This document shows positions 36,201 to 47,744 of a stretch of 64,000 bases of DNA, piece by piece. The notes beneath the pieces were generated by a model that worked only from the letters and a program-made list of their open reading frames with translations, had not been told where the DNA came from and did not search any database. Made by a program: the position numbers and the translations under genes. The stretch spans positions 6,291,444-6,355,443 of the forward strand of contig OZ025885.1 of the NCBI GenBank assembly GCA_964019415.1, written 5' to 3'. Every line of letters starts with the position of its first letter. Position 1 is the first letter of the stretch. The DNA comes from Ianthella basta (taxonomy: Eukaryota > Porifera > Demospongiae > Verongiida > Ianthellidae).

Positions 36201-39200
36201 ACAGCCCCTTCGAACGACTCCTCCATGATCAGCCGGTACTAGACAGGTGCGATGTAATAATTGGTACGATAATGCAAAGGTGTTATTTAATCTATACTGC
36301 CGCTAGACCGTCCCTTCCCTTCCACGCCTACTGGGCGCTTACGGGACGGTCTAGCAAGCCAGACTAGCAAACGACGAAAACGATTTGGTAAACGGAGGTT
36401 TTCAAAAACAGAGACCTAAGTGGAGCTATTCGAAAACGATATTGTATCGTATGTGTGTAAACGGGTGAAAACGGTTCTTTTCGGCTTCAGCTGTCTTCGA
36501 GGCGTACCAGAATATCGCTAACCGAAAGGAGAAAGACTTTTTCAGTGGTCTCAGGCCTTACTTCCAACATTTTAGCGTTTTTCACCCCTTTCGCCTCCCT
36601 GTATTACTGCGAATTTGTATCAATGTAAACGGTACGAATACGGAACGCCATCCGCAGCAATCGCTCCGTATACGAATGAAAACATTTTAATGTAAACGGG
36701 GCCTAATACAAATTATTATTGTACATCTCTGTAGCAAATATTCAACCAAATTCCCTATGGCGATATCTTTAACATCCTTGTTGAGCCACTCCCTGATGAG
36801 GCAGTGACCAAGCTGTACCTCAAGTACCGTCACTTGCCTTCCCTTCAAGCCTACTTCTCCCCTGGAGTGAAGGACCCCCAGCACCTCAGTCCTAAGGAGG
36901 TAAAGATGATGAAGAAGTGGCTGAGGGATCACATGAGGAATTTGGAGCCAGGGAGTGAGTCACTGATCCTTGTGGAAGCTGGAGTGACAGATGAAGAGGC
37001 AGGTTCCTCTATATAGTACAATACAATTCAGAACTTGCATGTCTTGCAAAGAGAATTGCATGATTGTTTGGTTTTGTCTGTATCATTCATGTAATAATGT
37101 GATTCTCTTCTTTATTGACTTGTACATGTACAGATGGGACTGCCCAAACATCAGGAACCAATGTATGATCTCAGATTGTTGTTCCAACCAATCTATCATC
37201 TACTGGTTGAGAATATAGCGACAGTCCGTCACCTGTCAAAGGTGTGGATGTGACACACACTATATTGTAGCTATATGTATGTACAGATGTGGGTGACTCC
37301 ATGTATTTAAGTGGTTGATAAAAGAATTTGTACCCCATTTTAATGAGAATGGACAGCAAACGTCTGGCAAAATCCAGTTACTCATGCAGTCTTGACCTCT
37401 TATTATCGATCTTTTGTCTGTTGTCCTCAGAAGTGGATTTGATGTAGCTACGTACATACAGAGCAAGTGTATGTGTGTGTGTGTATGTGTGTGCGTGTGT
37501 TATTATGTCCTCCACTTAGATGGAAGTGAACAACCCATACTCTGAACGAGATGTCGCAGCTGCAATCCAGTTTTCTTTTCAGCTGTACTCAACTGGTTTA
37601 CACAAATTCATCTCTCCTGATGCTCTCCTCAAATCAGCCAACTCCCAGAGGAGAGACATCTTCCAACTCTTCTTTGAAGCACTGGAAGAACGGAAAGCTG
37701 ATCTGAAGCCATGCAAGACCTGCCTCAGAGGGAAGATCCCATTTTACTACCAACAAGATCTTGAGCAGGCCTGTTCTCCTACTGGTGCTGCTGCTTTGGT
37801 GAAATCTTACAGTAGAACATCTAAAGGTAAACAATTGCAAGTGCAAGTGGTAGCTACACACATTGTGACAGTGTCACTGCATGTACGTATACACTGTTAA
37901 GTGCAGCTACTGTAATGTGCATGTGTTGGCATAGTCAGCATATTCATAGAATACATTTGAGCTTATAGTTATGCCCTAGTTATAGGGCCATAGCTATCTC
38001 CCTTAATGGTGGTAAATTAGTACAGGACATAGAGGAGTTAATAATGATTATCCAGATTGCCAGAAATGAAAACGTTTCACATGTGCTTCAGCCACCATAA
38101 TACTAACTTTCTACCTTTCTTTCTACAGGGCCTACCCTTAGCTCTGCACCTAGGTTAATGGACTCGTCTGGAGACTCTTCCCAGCTTCCTGCTAAGAGTG
38201 AGCATGCACTAATTTCCCGTTCTGTTTCTCTAATATGAGCAACCCAACAGATACTGGTGAAAGGACTGTGCAGTTTATGTAGTAACTGATGAGTAATCCA
38301 GCTATAGGTAGCTCAGAAGTGATAATATTTTAGGTGTTTCATCTTTCGCATCATACACTCTTAACTGCTGTCCACAGAGCCTACTCATACCTCTGGTGCT
38401 GGGCCCTCATCTGGGGACTCCACCTACCCCTTTAATCTTTCTGAAGGTACGTAAGCATATAAATAGTCATTTCTCTTACGGCTAAAAGAGGGTCACAGAA
38501 GATAATCCATGGAGTGCACTATCCAAAGGGTTTGACAACACCAAATGTTTTGGCAGCTCACTGCTTCCTTCAACAGTGCCATACCTTGGATGAAGGCTGC
38601 ATGGAGTGAGCTGCAAAAACATTTGATGCAATCTAACCTTTGATTGGTACACCCTGTGGATTCCCTCTGTGATGATGATACCCAGTCAGACAAGCTTCTT
38701 TCAAGCTAAAGCTAAGAAGGTTTATGGCCTCTATTCTGCAGTGAAGAGATGGTTCCAGCAGTTTGATAAGGTCAACATGATAACGGAGTTTTATGAAAAG
38801 CTGCTCAACACTCCCTTGTTTGTGAAGCAAGGCAACTCTGATATACTGGTGTCAGCAGAAGATAGCCTTGCCATCACTTGTCAAAACCTCAAACTGTGGT
38901 CATGGTATGAGGTTTCATTCCTGAAGTTAGTTGCTACACTTCAATCTATGCCTTTGGAGGAACTCAGCTCGTTTGTCAAGACCAGAGACGAGTCTCTGCA
39001 GTTTACATCTCTTCCAGAGTGCTTTCCTCAAGGCCCTCTGACGGCTGACCAATTGACCCCACCCCCTGGCTACACCCCCCTGCGGCTCACCCTCCCCAAC
39101 CACCCAGAGGATGTCTCCATGGGCCATCTGTGGTCCCTCAAGGAGCAGCTCTGCTCCTCCCTCACCCTGCAGCCCTACGCCTTGCTGCTGAAGGGCTACA

Positions 39201-40429
39201 TGGAGGGAAGCACTCACATCATCTTCCACATCTCACGACATGTCACACTTGATGAGGGCCAAGTGGCTGCCATGTTTGTGGAGGCAAAGCGAGCTGGACT
39301 GTACCTCCACAGCATCACTACAGGATTTAGTACAGCCCAGGAGGTGAGTCAGTGGTCATCTTCTGTAGCCGTCACTCCACCCACAGACCTATCAGAGGTG
39401 CCACTGTGTCTGCTCGACCTCACACCATCTCACCACATCTCCCACAGGTGGAGTACCACTTGATGGACATCCTCCCATTGGTTGAGATGAGAAAGGTCAA
39501 AGGTCAAATGGAGGGGCTCACAATAGCTGAAAAAGGACAGCATGTGAGTTTCAGAGAAGAATGTTGTGTGCGAATGTAAGTGTGTGAAACACTATATAGC
39601 TACTGGCAAGTTGTTTGTTGAGTAGAATGTTTGAGTCGAAGACTCGAGTGTAATGTGTATGAACTTTTTAGGAGCTGCCTGCGGCAGCCCCTATATTGTT
39701 TTTGTTTTGACATTTTATTATATGGCTTCGTGTCCCACTTCCGGTGGTGTATATGTCGGTATGTCGGTTTATATAACACGTAAACTGCGGTAGTATAACT
39801 GTGTCAGCATTTATATTATAATGTAGTAACCAAAGTATTGAGGATAGGGAATTTATATTGTACGCTATCAATTCGGCCAGAAGTGGACCATGTGCAAGAC
39901 CAAGAGACTTTTAAAACCGGCTTCTAATCGTCGTCTTAGCGAACTTTGGACGTCCTCTTCTGCCGCCAATTGTGGAACAGACTCCTACAACACTTCTGGC
40001 CGACGAGCAGAGACAGCTTCGAGACAGCGCCCAACAGGTCGTCAACTTCATCCCGTGCCTTCTTCGATAATGGCGCGCCCGCCTCGAAGAACTTCACTCT
40101 GCCGCCTGAAGTACATGACAGGAGTAACGTAGAAACTGGTGAGCGCCATGATATGTTCACGCTAACATTTTCAACCGTCTGTAGCGTTGAAAAGCTTAGC
40201 GCGCACAGTTACCCTTCTAAATGCTCTTCAGAACCTGGCCCACACGTACTGCGCTGTAGCAAACAACGTATGTAGCTTCTGCGATTACAGAGCAATAGCT
40301 ACTCTCGCGACTGTGGGTTCCATTGTACATTATGTTTCTGCAAATACTCTTTGTAAATGCATGTGCTGCAAGCAGTCATGTGTCTGTGCTGGTGGAGATT
40401 TCTCTGTGCTTGCGTATGGTGTGTGCGTG

Positions 40430-40492
<63 letters not shown>

Positions 40493-40889
40493 ATGCATGC
40501 ATGCATGTGTATTGGCATGCAATACTGTACATACATGTATATCTAATCATGAGAAACTCCAACACGACCACTATTTATATGCAGGTGGCTATACATATAA
40601 CAGCAGCGTAACACAATATGTTGATATTGTTTGAGACAGCGAGACCAGCTGTCTTAGCCACCACCACAGAAGGGGCTTCGCTGCACTCCTCTTCCATACT
40701 GAAGGTCCATCTTACCATACCCAAAGTTGGAATACCTGGAATAACTCTGTCCAAACACACGCCCACCCATGCCCACAGAGATGTTGTGCAGGCTGTACTT
40801 GGTCACACGCTTCACATCCTGTGCATTGTGTCAATATTACATAAGGATATATATGCCCTTATAAGGTAGTGTGTGCCATATATAGAAGT

Positions 40890-40941
<52 letters not shown>

Positions 40942-41106
40942 GAGGTAACAGAGGTGTATGACACAATGTCATGTTTATTTATTGTGAGTGACAGAGCAGC
41001 GATTGAAGAGAGCAAGTATTTCGAGTTGGGGCAGCACGAGTTTTAACTCGAAATACTTGTTTGTTTCTCTTCACAGGCTACAACTGAAGCAGCTAATGAT
41101 CAGTGA
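33271..41106 (+). CDS. Gene II, downstream exons (large helical protein of unknown function)
   Basis: Ten phase-consistent exons: 33271-34001, 34304-34690, 36735-36998, 37134-37241, 37520-37826, 38129-38197, 38378-38446, 38706-39343, 39448-39543, 41077-41106 (about 900 codons). The first exon starts in phase 1, so it can join the phase-1 exons of gene II (for example 29632-29694) by skipping the death-domain exon; it may instead be a separate gene with an unseen start. Exon 33271-34001 holds a helical module with NNWLSFSLLEMILGYF, reminiscent of modules in invertebrate death-domain and NACHT proteins (from memory), and a hydrophobic stretch LLALVAFWFGCLLLELWF. Exon 38706-39343 has LRLTLPNHPED and YALLLKGYMEGSTHIIFHIS. 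The two 69-nt exons are mutual duplicates. The 36998 donor fits only as GC-AG (GAG/GCAGGT). The C-terminus TEAANDQ also survives in segment A. Confidence 0.65.
34756..34769. promoter_or_regulatory. X-box-like palindrome GTTGCCATGGTAAC
   Basis: Fits the RFX consensus; located in an intron of gene II. It is followed by two short hairpins (ACGATGT...ACATCGT at about 34780; GCTCTAAAT...ATTTAGAGC at about 34880). Confidence 0.35.
35373..35484. mobile_element. 112-bp foldback element
   Basis: TAAATGCTGACCAA and TTGGTCAGCATTTA close a near-complete palindrome (GTCTCTGA..., CACGAAGCACGAGGGTGCGA at the centre). Confidence 0.8.
35545..36704. mobile_element. Outer TIR element (AGGCCCCGTTTACATTAAAA)
   Basis: The 26-bp TIRs at 35545-35570 and 36679-36704 differ at one base. 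It is interrupted by the TAGTCT element at 35628-36367, so its own length is about 412 bp. The termini resemble hAT-type MITEs, but no clear TSD is seen. Confidence 0.75.
35628..36367. mobile_element. 740-bp TIR element with 8-bp TSD, nested
   Basis: TIRs of about 90 bp (TAGTCTGGCTTGCTAGACCG..., to AATAACACCTTT) at both ends, with the TSD CAAACGAC at 35620-35627 and 36368-36375. It is inserted into the outer element. No ORF of note inside. Confidence 0.9.
40428..40490. repeat. (TG)n microsatellite
   Basis: Inside R1 copy 2; a second TG tract is at 40892-40940. Confidence 0.93.
40654..40818 (-). CDS. Exon-like 54-codon frame with stop, unrecognised
   Basis: After a CAG acceptor the minus-strand frame reads DVKRVTKYSLHNISVGMGG, continues with Gly/Tyr/Ser-rich sequence (SYSRYSNFGYG) and ends SPFCGGG before TAA at 40654. 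No upstream exons are seen, and it lies within the part of R1 copy 2 that copy 1 lacks. It could be a captured terminal exon of a host gene. No function is claimed. Confidence 0.35.
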   Translation of the reverse strand, partial: DVKRVTKYSLHNISVGMGGRVFGQSYSRYSNFGYGKMDLQYGRGVQRSPFCGGG

Positions 41107-42592
41107 AAAGCAAAAGATACTAGAACATAATTTAATGAGACAACTTTTCTGTAGACCTTTGAGTGTTTGCATAGTATATAGCCTAGTTTTCTATTATTAT
41201 ACTGCTTGTCTATCCTGTAATATTCTGTTAGTTTTATATGTGTAGATACATCTGAGATTTATTAAAATGGCCACTGCTACATGGGTTAACTGCATGTTTT
41301 TCAGGTACATGTTCGTACATAGCCCATGTCAATACAATGTGTACGGGTTGTTCTATAATTATTATTGCATGCTCCTGCATGAGTGGCTCACTCCACTGGC
41401 TGCATACCATATGCATATATAGATGAATCTGCAGCACTGAGTCATGATGCAGTTTGCAGTGGAGAGCTTGGGCATGGACTATAACATAAGAAGCAACCCT
41501 CAAGCTTTCACTGGCTGGAGGTCATGTGATTAGCAAGGACATTAACCCTTCAGACTACTAGGGTATTGTGCTGTTTAAAATTAGTACACTTGAGTGTCTC
41601 CTAATTAATACACTCGCTTATACCTTTATTACATCATCCTTGGGCACTAGCTAATTGTGAACAGCTCAAAGCTGTACCAACCATTGTCTAAGTATTGGGT
41701 AGTCAATAAATCAATTTGGGAATGTCACTTCCTTTGTTCGTCCAATGTCTGTTCCAGGAAGTATTTATTGAGTTGCATGGCAGTACAGTGTACTGTGCTG
41801 GACATTCTATAATTCAAGTTATGTACATGCATAAATGTGAATGTAACCTTGATTTTGCCCAAATATAGCCAAGCTATATTTAACCCACACATTTTCCCAT
41901 AGTTAGCTAGCTAGTTCCATTATATAGCCATCCCATACAATTGATTCACATTAGCTTGCTTCTCATCATAGCTACTGACAGAAAGCCCTGTTCCAATACA
42001 GTATTCATGTGATTGATGGCCGGTGTTAATGGCAGTTGGGATGAGAGCCCTGACACCACGCTATGTGTAGCTAGGTAACGAACTCCCTCTTCTCACATTG
42101 TCGCTGTATGGCAGACATGTTCACTGACCTATAATTACAATGCAGTATGTACATTGTATGTCTAGTCAATTCACTTCTTTTGTGGTCTTCTGTTGTGCAC
42201 ACATTTATTACTAGCAGGTATTGCATCTTCACCCTCTCCCTTCTCAGTTAGTGGCCATTGGTTCATGAGAAGCTAGCTAGCTTAGTTGGTCAGATTGCTC
42301 CCAAGCAGAGCCTTAACACTTTCTGTGTACATTGCAGTATATACACAGTGTCATATGAAGAGACAAGAACTGTACATCAAATTTAACTGATTACACACAT
42401 GTATGTGCACAGTTACTGTATTATATTATCTGATATACACTAGGCGTTAACAGATGAACTTCAGTCATTGAACACAAAACAGCACACGCAATACAGCTGA
42501 GTACACACGTCTGTGGTAGACAGAATGGAGAGGTTGACAACGAACAAACACTAAACAATAACATCAATTGTTCATCACTTGTCTGCTGTCTG

Positions 42593-44520
42593 CTACAGCC
42601 GTGCTGCTGTTCCTCTTGTGCTGTCCTCCCTCCTCCTTGCCTCCTCCTCCTCTTCCCAGATGGTCACTCCATCACACGTACACACCTTCTTTGTGTTCTG
42701 GAAGAGTCCAGCTGAACGAGCAATGATACCACACATCAGTCTGGGGGAGGGAGGGGCAGTGGGAGGGGAAGGAGGGAGGGGGAGAAGGGAGGGGTGGGGC
42801 AGGTGGGAGGGGCGAAGCGAGGGGTGGGGCAGGTGGGAGGGGCAGGTAGGAAGGGGGAGAGGGAGGGGAGGGTGGACGTTGGAGTAGGGGGGGAGGGTGG
42901 AGCAAGTGGGGAGAATGTAGTGAAGTTAGGTTGTCTAACCTGTTGGATGTGGTTGTGGAGGGTCCTGTGGAGTGTACCAACATTCCCCTTCCAATGACCT
43001 CCCACACCTTCAGCCGCTGGGACACAAACTGGAAGGATGCCCTACCACTGCTGTCAGATGTGATGGAGCCAAGGTCTCCTGCCGGCTGGGGGAAGAGGGG
43101 AGAAGGGCGGGACAGGAGGGGAGGGGAGGGGAATGGTAGTTGTGAAAGTGAGAGCTACATACCAAGAAGGGAAACACAAGATTGTTGTGTGAATGTGCGT
43201 GTTTGTGTGTGTCAGTGTGTGGATGCTTGTATGCTTACTGGTAGAGAGCCATCTTGCAGACTTGGTAGATCAAACACATCACCACAACTGCAAGGAGAAA
43301 AGGTTCATACACTTGTGGGTACACTACAGTGTCTACACACAAAAGCTTGAATCAACATCTACTACATGAATACACGCACACTACAACCACTTATCACTTA
43401 TTGATCACATCATGATCACCTGATAGTCACATGACATGATCACATGACGGTCACATGACCTGCACACTCACCTGTCACATCCACTAGATATGTCCCCATA
43501 TGTGTGTACTTTGAGGAGGTGTTCCTCTTGTGGGGCAAGACCATCAACAGTGCCCTCAACCACACACTGCTCAGGAGTCACCTACAGAGGGAGAGGGAGA
43601 AGGTGTGAGCAATATCTTCTGAAAACAACAGTTATTACACTCCAAATAGTACAGATTTCGGTTCAAGGTAATAAAATACATTAAAATACATCTTTGGTCA
43701 CTAAAAAGTGCCAAGTGGTATAAAACATTAACAGACCATTTTACCTGTACCAGTCGGGCCAGTCCTCTCACCCTCCCACCGCCAGACATTATGGCTACAG
43801 CAGCTCCATGGTGACCGGGGCAACCACTGCAGGAGGTGGTAAGTGAGGAAGACAGGCTATCTGAATGAGAAGTGATTGATTAATTCTTCAAATCAGTGGT
43901 GTGTATAATCAAGCACACTGGACTAACTAAGTTGTCTTGCAAATACAGTGGAACCTGTCTAAGATGGTCACTGTGTTAGGCAGCCACCTCTCTCAAACAG
44001 CCACCTTCCCTAGCCCCCAAATAGCACTAACATAGCACCAAGAGTACATGTAGTCTTGACAGCACTAAGACATTGCAGTCTACATCTGTAGAGCAAACTG
44101 GCAAACAGGTGGCTGTCTTAGACAGGTTCTTATACGTAGCAACAACTGATGAGCAAGCACAGAAGCAGTGGCTGTTCTTGGCTGTACGGGAGAACACAAC
44201 ATCACTGGACACTGCTACCTATGAACCATAGTCTCACATCGGACTTGCATCCTCAAACTTCAGTACCTAGTACTGATACCCCACACATCCACCTCCCACC
44301 CTCACTCCCATCCCTCCACCCTCACTCCCATTCCTCCACCCTAGCTCCCATTCTCCCCCTCCCACCCTCATCTCACCTTCTTGACCAATGCCTCCATGTC
44401 CTCTGAACACAACCAGTTTCCCAGTTTTCTCCAGTAGCCTCTTGAACTCTGCTGATGGGAGGCTGGTCTTCACCAGAACCACTTCATCTTCAAGATTGAT
44501 GTACACATCTATCACCTCTG

Positions 44521-44585
<65 letters not shown>

Positions 44586-45106
44586 AGAGAGAGAGAGAGA
44601 GTTGGTGCATGTGTGTATTTGTGTACATGTGTGTATATGTGCGCACACGCATGTATGTCAGTGTACATGTGTGTGTGTGAGACATAAAGCATGTGTTATA
44701 TTGTATATCACATAAGACGTAACATACCTGTTGAGTGCATGTGCATATAGCCACAAACATGTACATGACCATATAGCTATATGTAGCTACTGTCCACACT
44801 TTCAGTGACACTATTACGTATGTTAACATTCAGTCTATACTGAGTGTATACATGTGTATGTTACACAAAGGTACATCACGGCCTCCTGTCATTGGATATA
44901 ACTCCACACTCCAAATCACCTTGATGACTTTGGAGATTCTTTCTGACCTCATCCACACAGCTCTGACAGGTCATTTGAACAGCAAACTCCATCTGAAGAG
45001 GAAGGCGGATAGAGGTAGACAATTAGCGGAGAATACACCACAAATTTTAGTGGATAGCGTCGCAATGTACCCGTGTTTCCACACCCGACGACTTCGACGC
45101 CTCCAT
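42593..45106 (-). CDS. CCS: Copper chaperone for superoxide dismutase, copy B (exon 4 frameshift)
   Basis: Exons: 45071-45106, 44920-44992, 44377-44517, 43745-43826, 43472-43581, 43239-43287, 42940-43085, 42593-42740. The domain order and motifs are those of copy A: MTCQSC, the SOD-like blocks, and the C-terminal CTC. Differences: exon 1 reads [12 protein letters not shown], exon 6 is one codon longer, and the exon 4 donor is a proper GT. Exon 4 is 82 nt instead of 83 because one base is missing near 43817 (ACCGGGG against ACCAGGGG), which throws the frame and brings a TAG within about ten codons. As read, it would not make full CCS; an assembly error at this G run is possible. Confidence 0.88.
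43946..44132. mobile_element. Pogo-type MITE
   Basis: Starts CAGTGGAACCTGTCTAAGAT after TA and ends with the inverse (GTCTTAGACAGGTTCTTATA). CAGTGGAACC termini are typical of pogo/Tigger MITEs. A half copy (GAACCTGTCTAAGATGGTCA) lies near 20591. Confidence 0.65.
44522..44602. repeat. (TG)n then (GA)n microsatellite, CCS intron 2 (copy B)
   Basis: Same location as the TG tract in copy A, but shorter and followed by GAGAGAGA. Confidence 0.93.
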
Positions 45107-45114
45107 TTTAATTA

Positions 45115-45986
45115 TTGAGGGGCGGGGGAGAGTCCCTATTTCTTTGCAAAACGTCTGCAAAGCTGCCCCTTGCTAATCAGTTCCATCCAGAAGCTCCTTA
45201 TTCTGGAGCTCTAAATCCCAAAGGGGGTGCCTCTGAGCCTGTGTTAAGGAGAGTGAAAGAGTTGTGGAGAAGTATGCAGGGGAGTGTGGAGCACTGGTTT
45301 CGCATGCGCCTGTCTTGATCTGTTGCTGTCCATTTCAGAACATAATATATAGGTCCTAAATAGTAAATGCCAAATGGTATTATTTGTGAAATAGCATGTC
45401 CCTATGCTAGTTTTTGTGCCACGTTTTCTGACTGTATGTGGTACACCCATTTGTGGTGGACCAGTAGCTAGATATATAGCTGGTCATGTACCATGCATGA
45501 TGATTTGATGATTATTTACTACACAACTGAACATGTATGCAAAAATGCTGCTGAAAGTGTCATGCGTACACACATACATACATACATACATACACACACC
45601 CTCCTGATGTGCCGCCTGCCACTGGCCGTTCTAAAGTGCTGCTAGGCAACACCTGAACAGACGTGCCTTTGGGACAGAAATTCAATCCAGGAAGTTTATC
45701 TAACCCCCTAAATATGGGAGGAGCAACTGGTGATAATGTAAACTCGCCTCTTTCAGCAGGTGGTTGTTTACCTATTAAGCCGCCCCCCTTGGCCAGTGCA
45801 GAAGCTCTGGCCATACCTGCTGTAAATGACAAAACTACTACATTGTGCAACATGGCATTGATGTGGGTGGCAAGACATGAAGAGCTTATAACTGTAGTCA
45901 ATTCCACCCTTTAGCATTTTATATAGTCAAATTGGTTGTGGTCACAAGTTATGTGTATATTTATGGCCTATTCAATTTCACACACA

Positions 45987-46083
<97 letters not shown>

Positions 46084-46370
46084 CACACATACACATGTTT
46101 TGCAGGTGAATGATGCTCTTGAGATGCTGGTGGAAGTGCCATAGCATTTGCCTGACACACTGTTGACAGATCAATATTTAGCTACCTGTATAAGAAATAA
46201 GCTATCCTTAGCTAGCTAGTTGTGTCTTTCCCTATGTGTCTGCATCATATGGTTGCCTACAGATTGAGTCCAGAACTAGACACTTTGCTGTAGCTACCTG
46301 CTATTGGTATCTTGTAGTGTTATCATAGTATTGTCATCACTGCAGACCATGTGTGGTGGCTAGATGCATT

Positions 46371-46434
<64 letters not shown>

Positions 46435-46930
46435 TGTGTGTATGTGTGTGTGTGTGTGTGTGTCAGATTAAGTGTACCGAGGAACTAATAAATTGCACAT
46501 GGTAAGCACTGTCAAATCTCCCGCTGGAATTAAAGAGGGAACGTCATCCTTAAACCACAGACGTCGTATCACGACATGTTGACGTTGACCATAAATGGAT
46601 AAGTCGCGTCGATTGTGAGCCTACGCCCCCACATGCACGTGGTTTATATGCCGGTATACAGTACGCTTCGATCTCTTTTCGGCAGCCAGCATTGTAATTA
46701 GTCAGCTACTTTTTAAGCACTTGGTGCTAATGGCGGAGTCCTTTGATGATGACATGTAAGAACAGTGTAGCTAGGTTGTGCATGCTGTTGTCTGTTAAAG
46801 TTTAAGGGTCCTAGCCAGCTAGATACCTAGGTTAGTACTGTCGCTCTGTCCATCTATAGCTACTGATGTTTGCTTAAGTATATGAAGAAGTAATCGTAAG
46901 ATTTGCTTTAGTTTATTAACTTAGACACCA
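45115..46930. other. Mostly non-coding; one unassigned frame
   Basis: A plus-strand frame at 45663-45914 (PLGQKFNPGSLSNPLNMGG, later TTTLCNMALMWVARHEEL, stop) looks exon-like and follows an AG. A possible small exon near 46107-46143 (VNDALEMLVEVP, stop) follows a CAG. I do not recognise either. AC tract at 45989-46080, TG tract at 46374-46463. Confidence 0.35.
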
Positions 46931-47744
46931 CTGATTAGGGCCGTGTATAATTTTCGGACCAGAACGGACCGACCGGACCGGACCAATACATTAGATAGGG
47001 GCCTGTGCGCTCACCTTCTTTCCCTGGATTGTAGTACAGGAAGACAGTTCCTCCTAGGGGGTTGATGGGCGGTAAGGCTGCTGCGTTCTCTGTATCTTGC
47101 AGAAGATCATGCGCTCTTGATGCAGAAAGTTCTTGATTCGTTCTTTCTAACACGGGTATCTCTTCACTTGCAGGTTCCATATCACTCAGGGTTATCACCT
47201 AGATTGCACCTTCTTGCTTTATACATACCGTCGTCTATCGCCTTACAGTTTAACACCAGTCACTAGCACTATGCAAAATCTTGTTCGCACTTAGCTAGCT
47301 GTTTACAAGAAAGACGGCGAAGTGCGGCTCTAGCTATTCTTCGCGGAAGCGCTGCACCGGCGGTAACATATCAGGCTTCCAGCAGCCTTTTTGTTCAAAT
47401 GGTTAAATGTATGTTCGGGATCGACTGCCCTTGGTCCGAATTTTATACCGGCGGTCCGACATTTATACCGATTCAGCCATTTTTCGGACCATCCTATATA
47501 TTCAATGTATGGTCCGGTCCGGTCCGTTACTAGTCTCGTCCCCAGCCCACTTCCGGCCGCCATTTTGCAATGGCCCGAAAAGGTGGTCTGGCGTAGTCTC
47601 GTCCCCAGCCCACTTCCGGCCGCCATTTTGCAATGGCCCGAAAAGGTGGTCTGGCGACTATGGTCGACTTTCTTGGGCCTGGAAGCCAGTCTCGATTACG
47701 TAACACTGGTGGGAGCACCGAGGTGTGGAATTTGTACGGGCAAG

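Larger units (their letters stand above)
39665..41065. mobile_element. Dispersed repeat R1, copy 2, inserted in the last intron of gene II
   Basis: Homologous to 8290-9215, ending in the same hairpin (AAGTATTTCGAGTT / AACTCGAAATACTT). Absent from segment A. Its 3' edge lies a few bases before the acceptor of the last exon (41077). This copy has extra internal sequence including the exon-like frame at 40654-40818 and two TG tracts. Confidence 0.75.
39420..45115. repeat. Segmental duplication, segment B
   Basis: Partner of 15170-19520, same orientation. Includes the last two exons of gene II, the shared intergenic block and CCS copy B. Differs by the R1 insertion and by different simple-repeat lengths. 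Confidence 0.93.
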
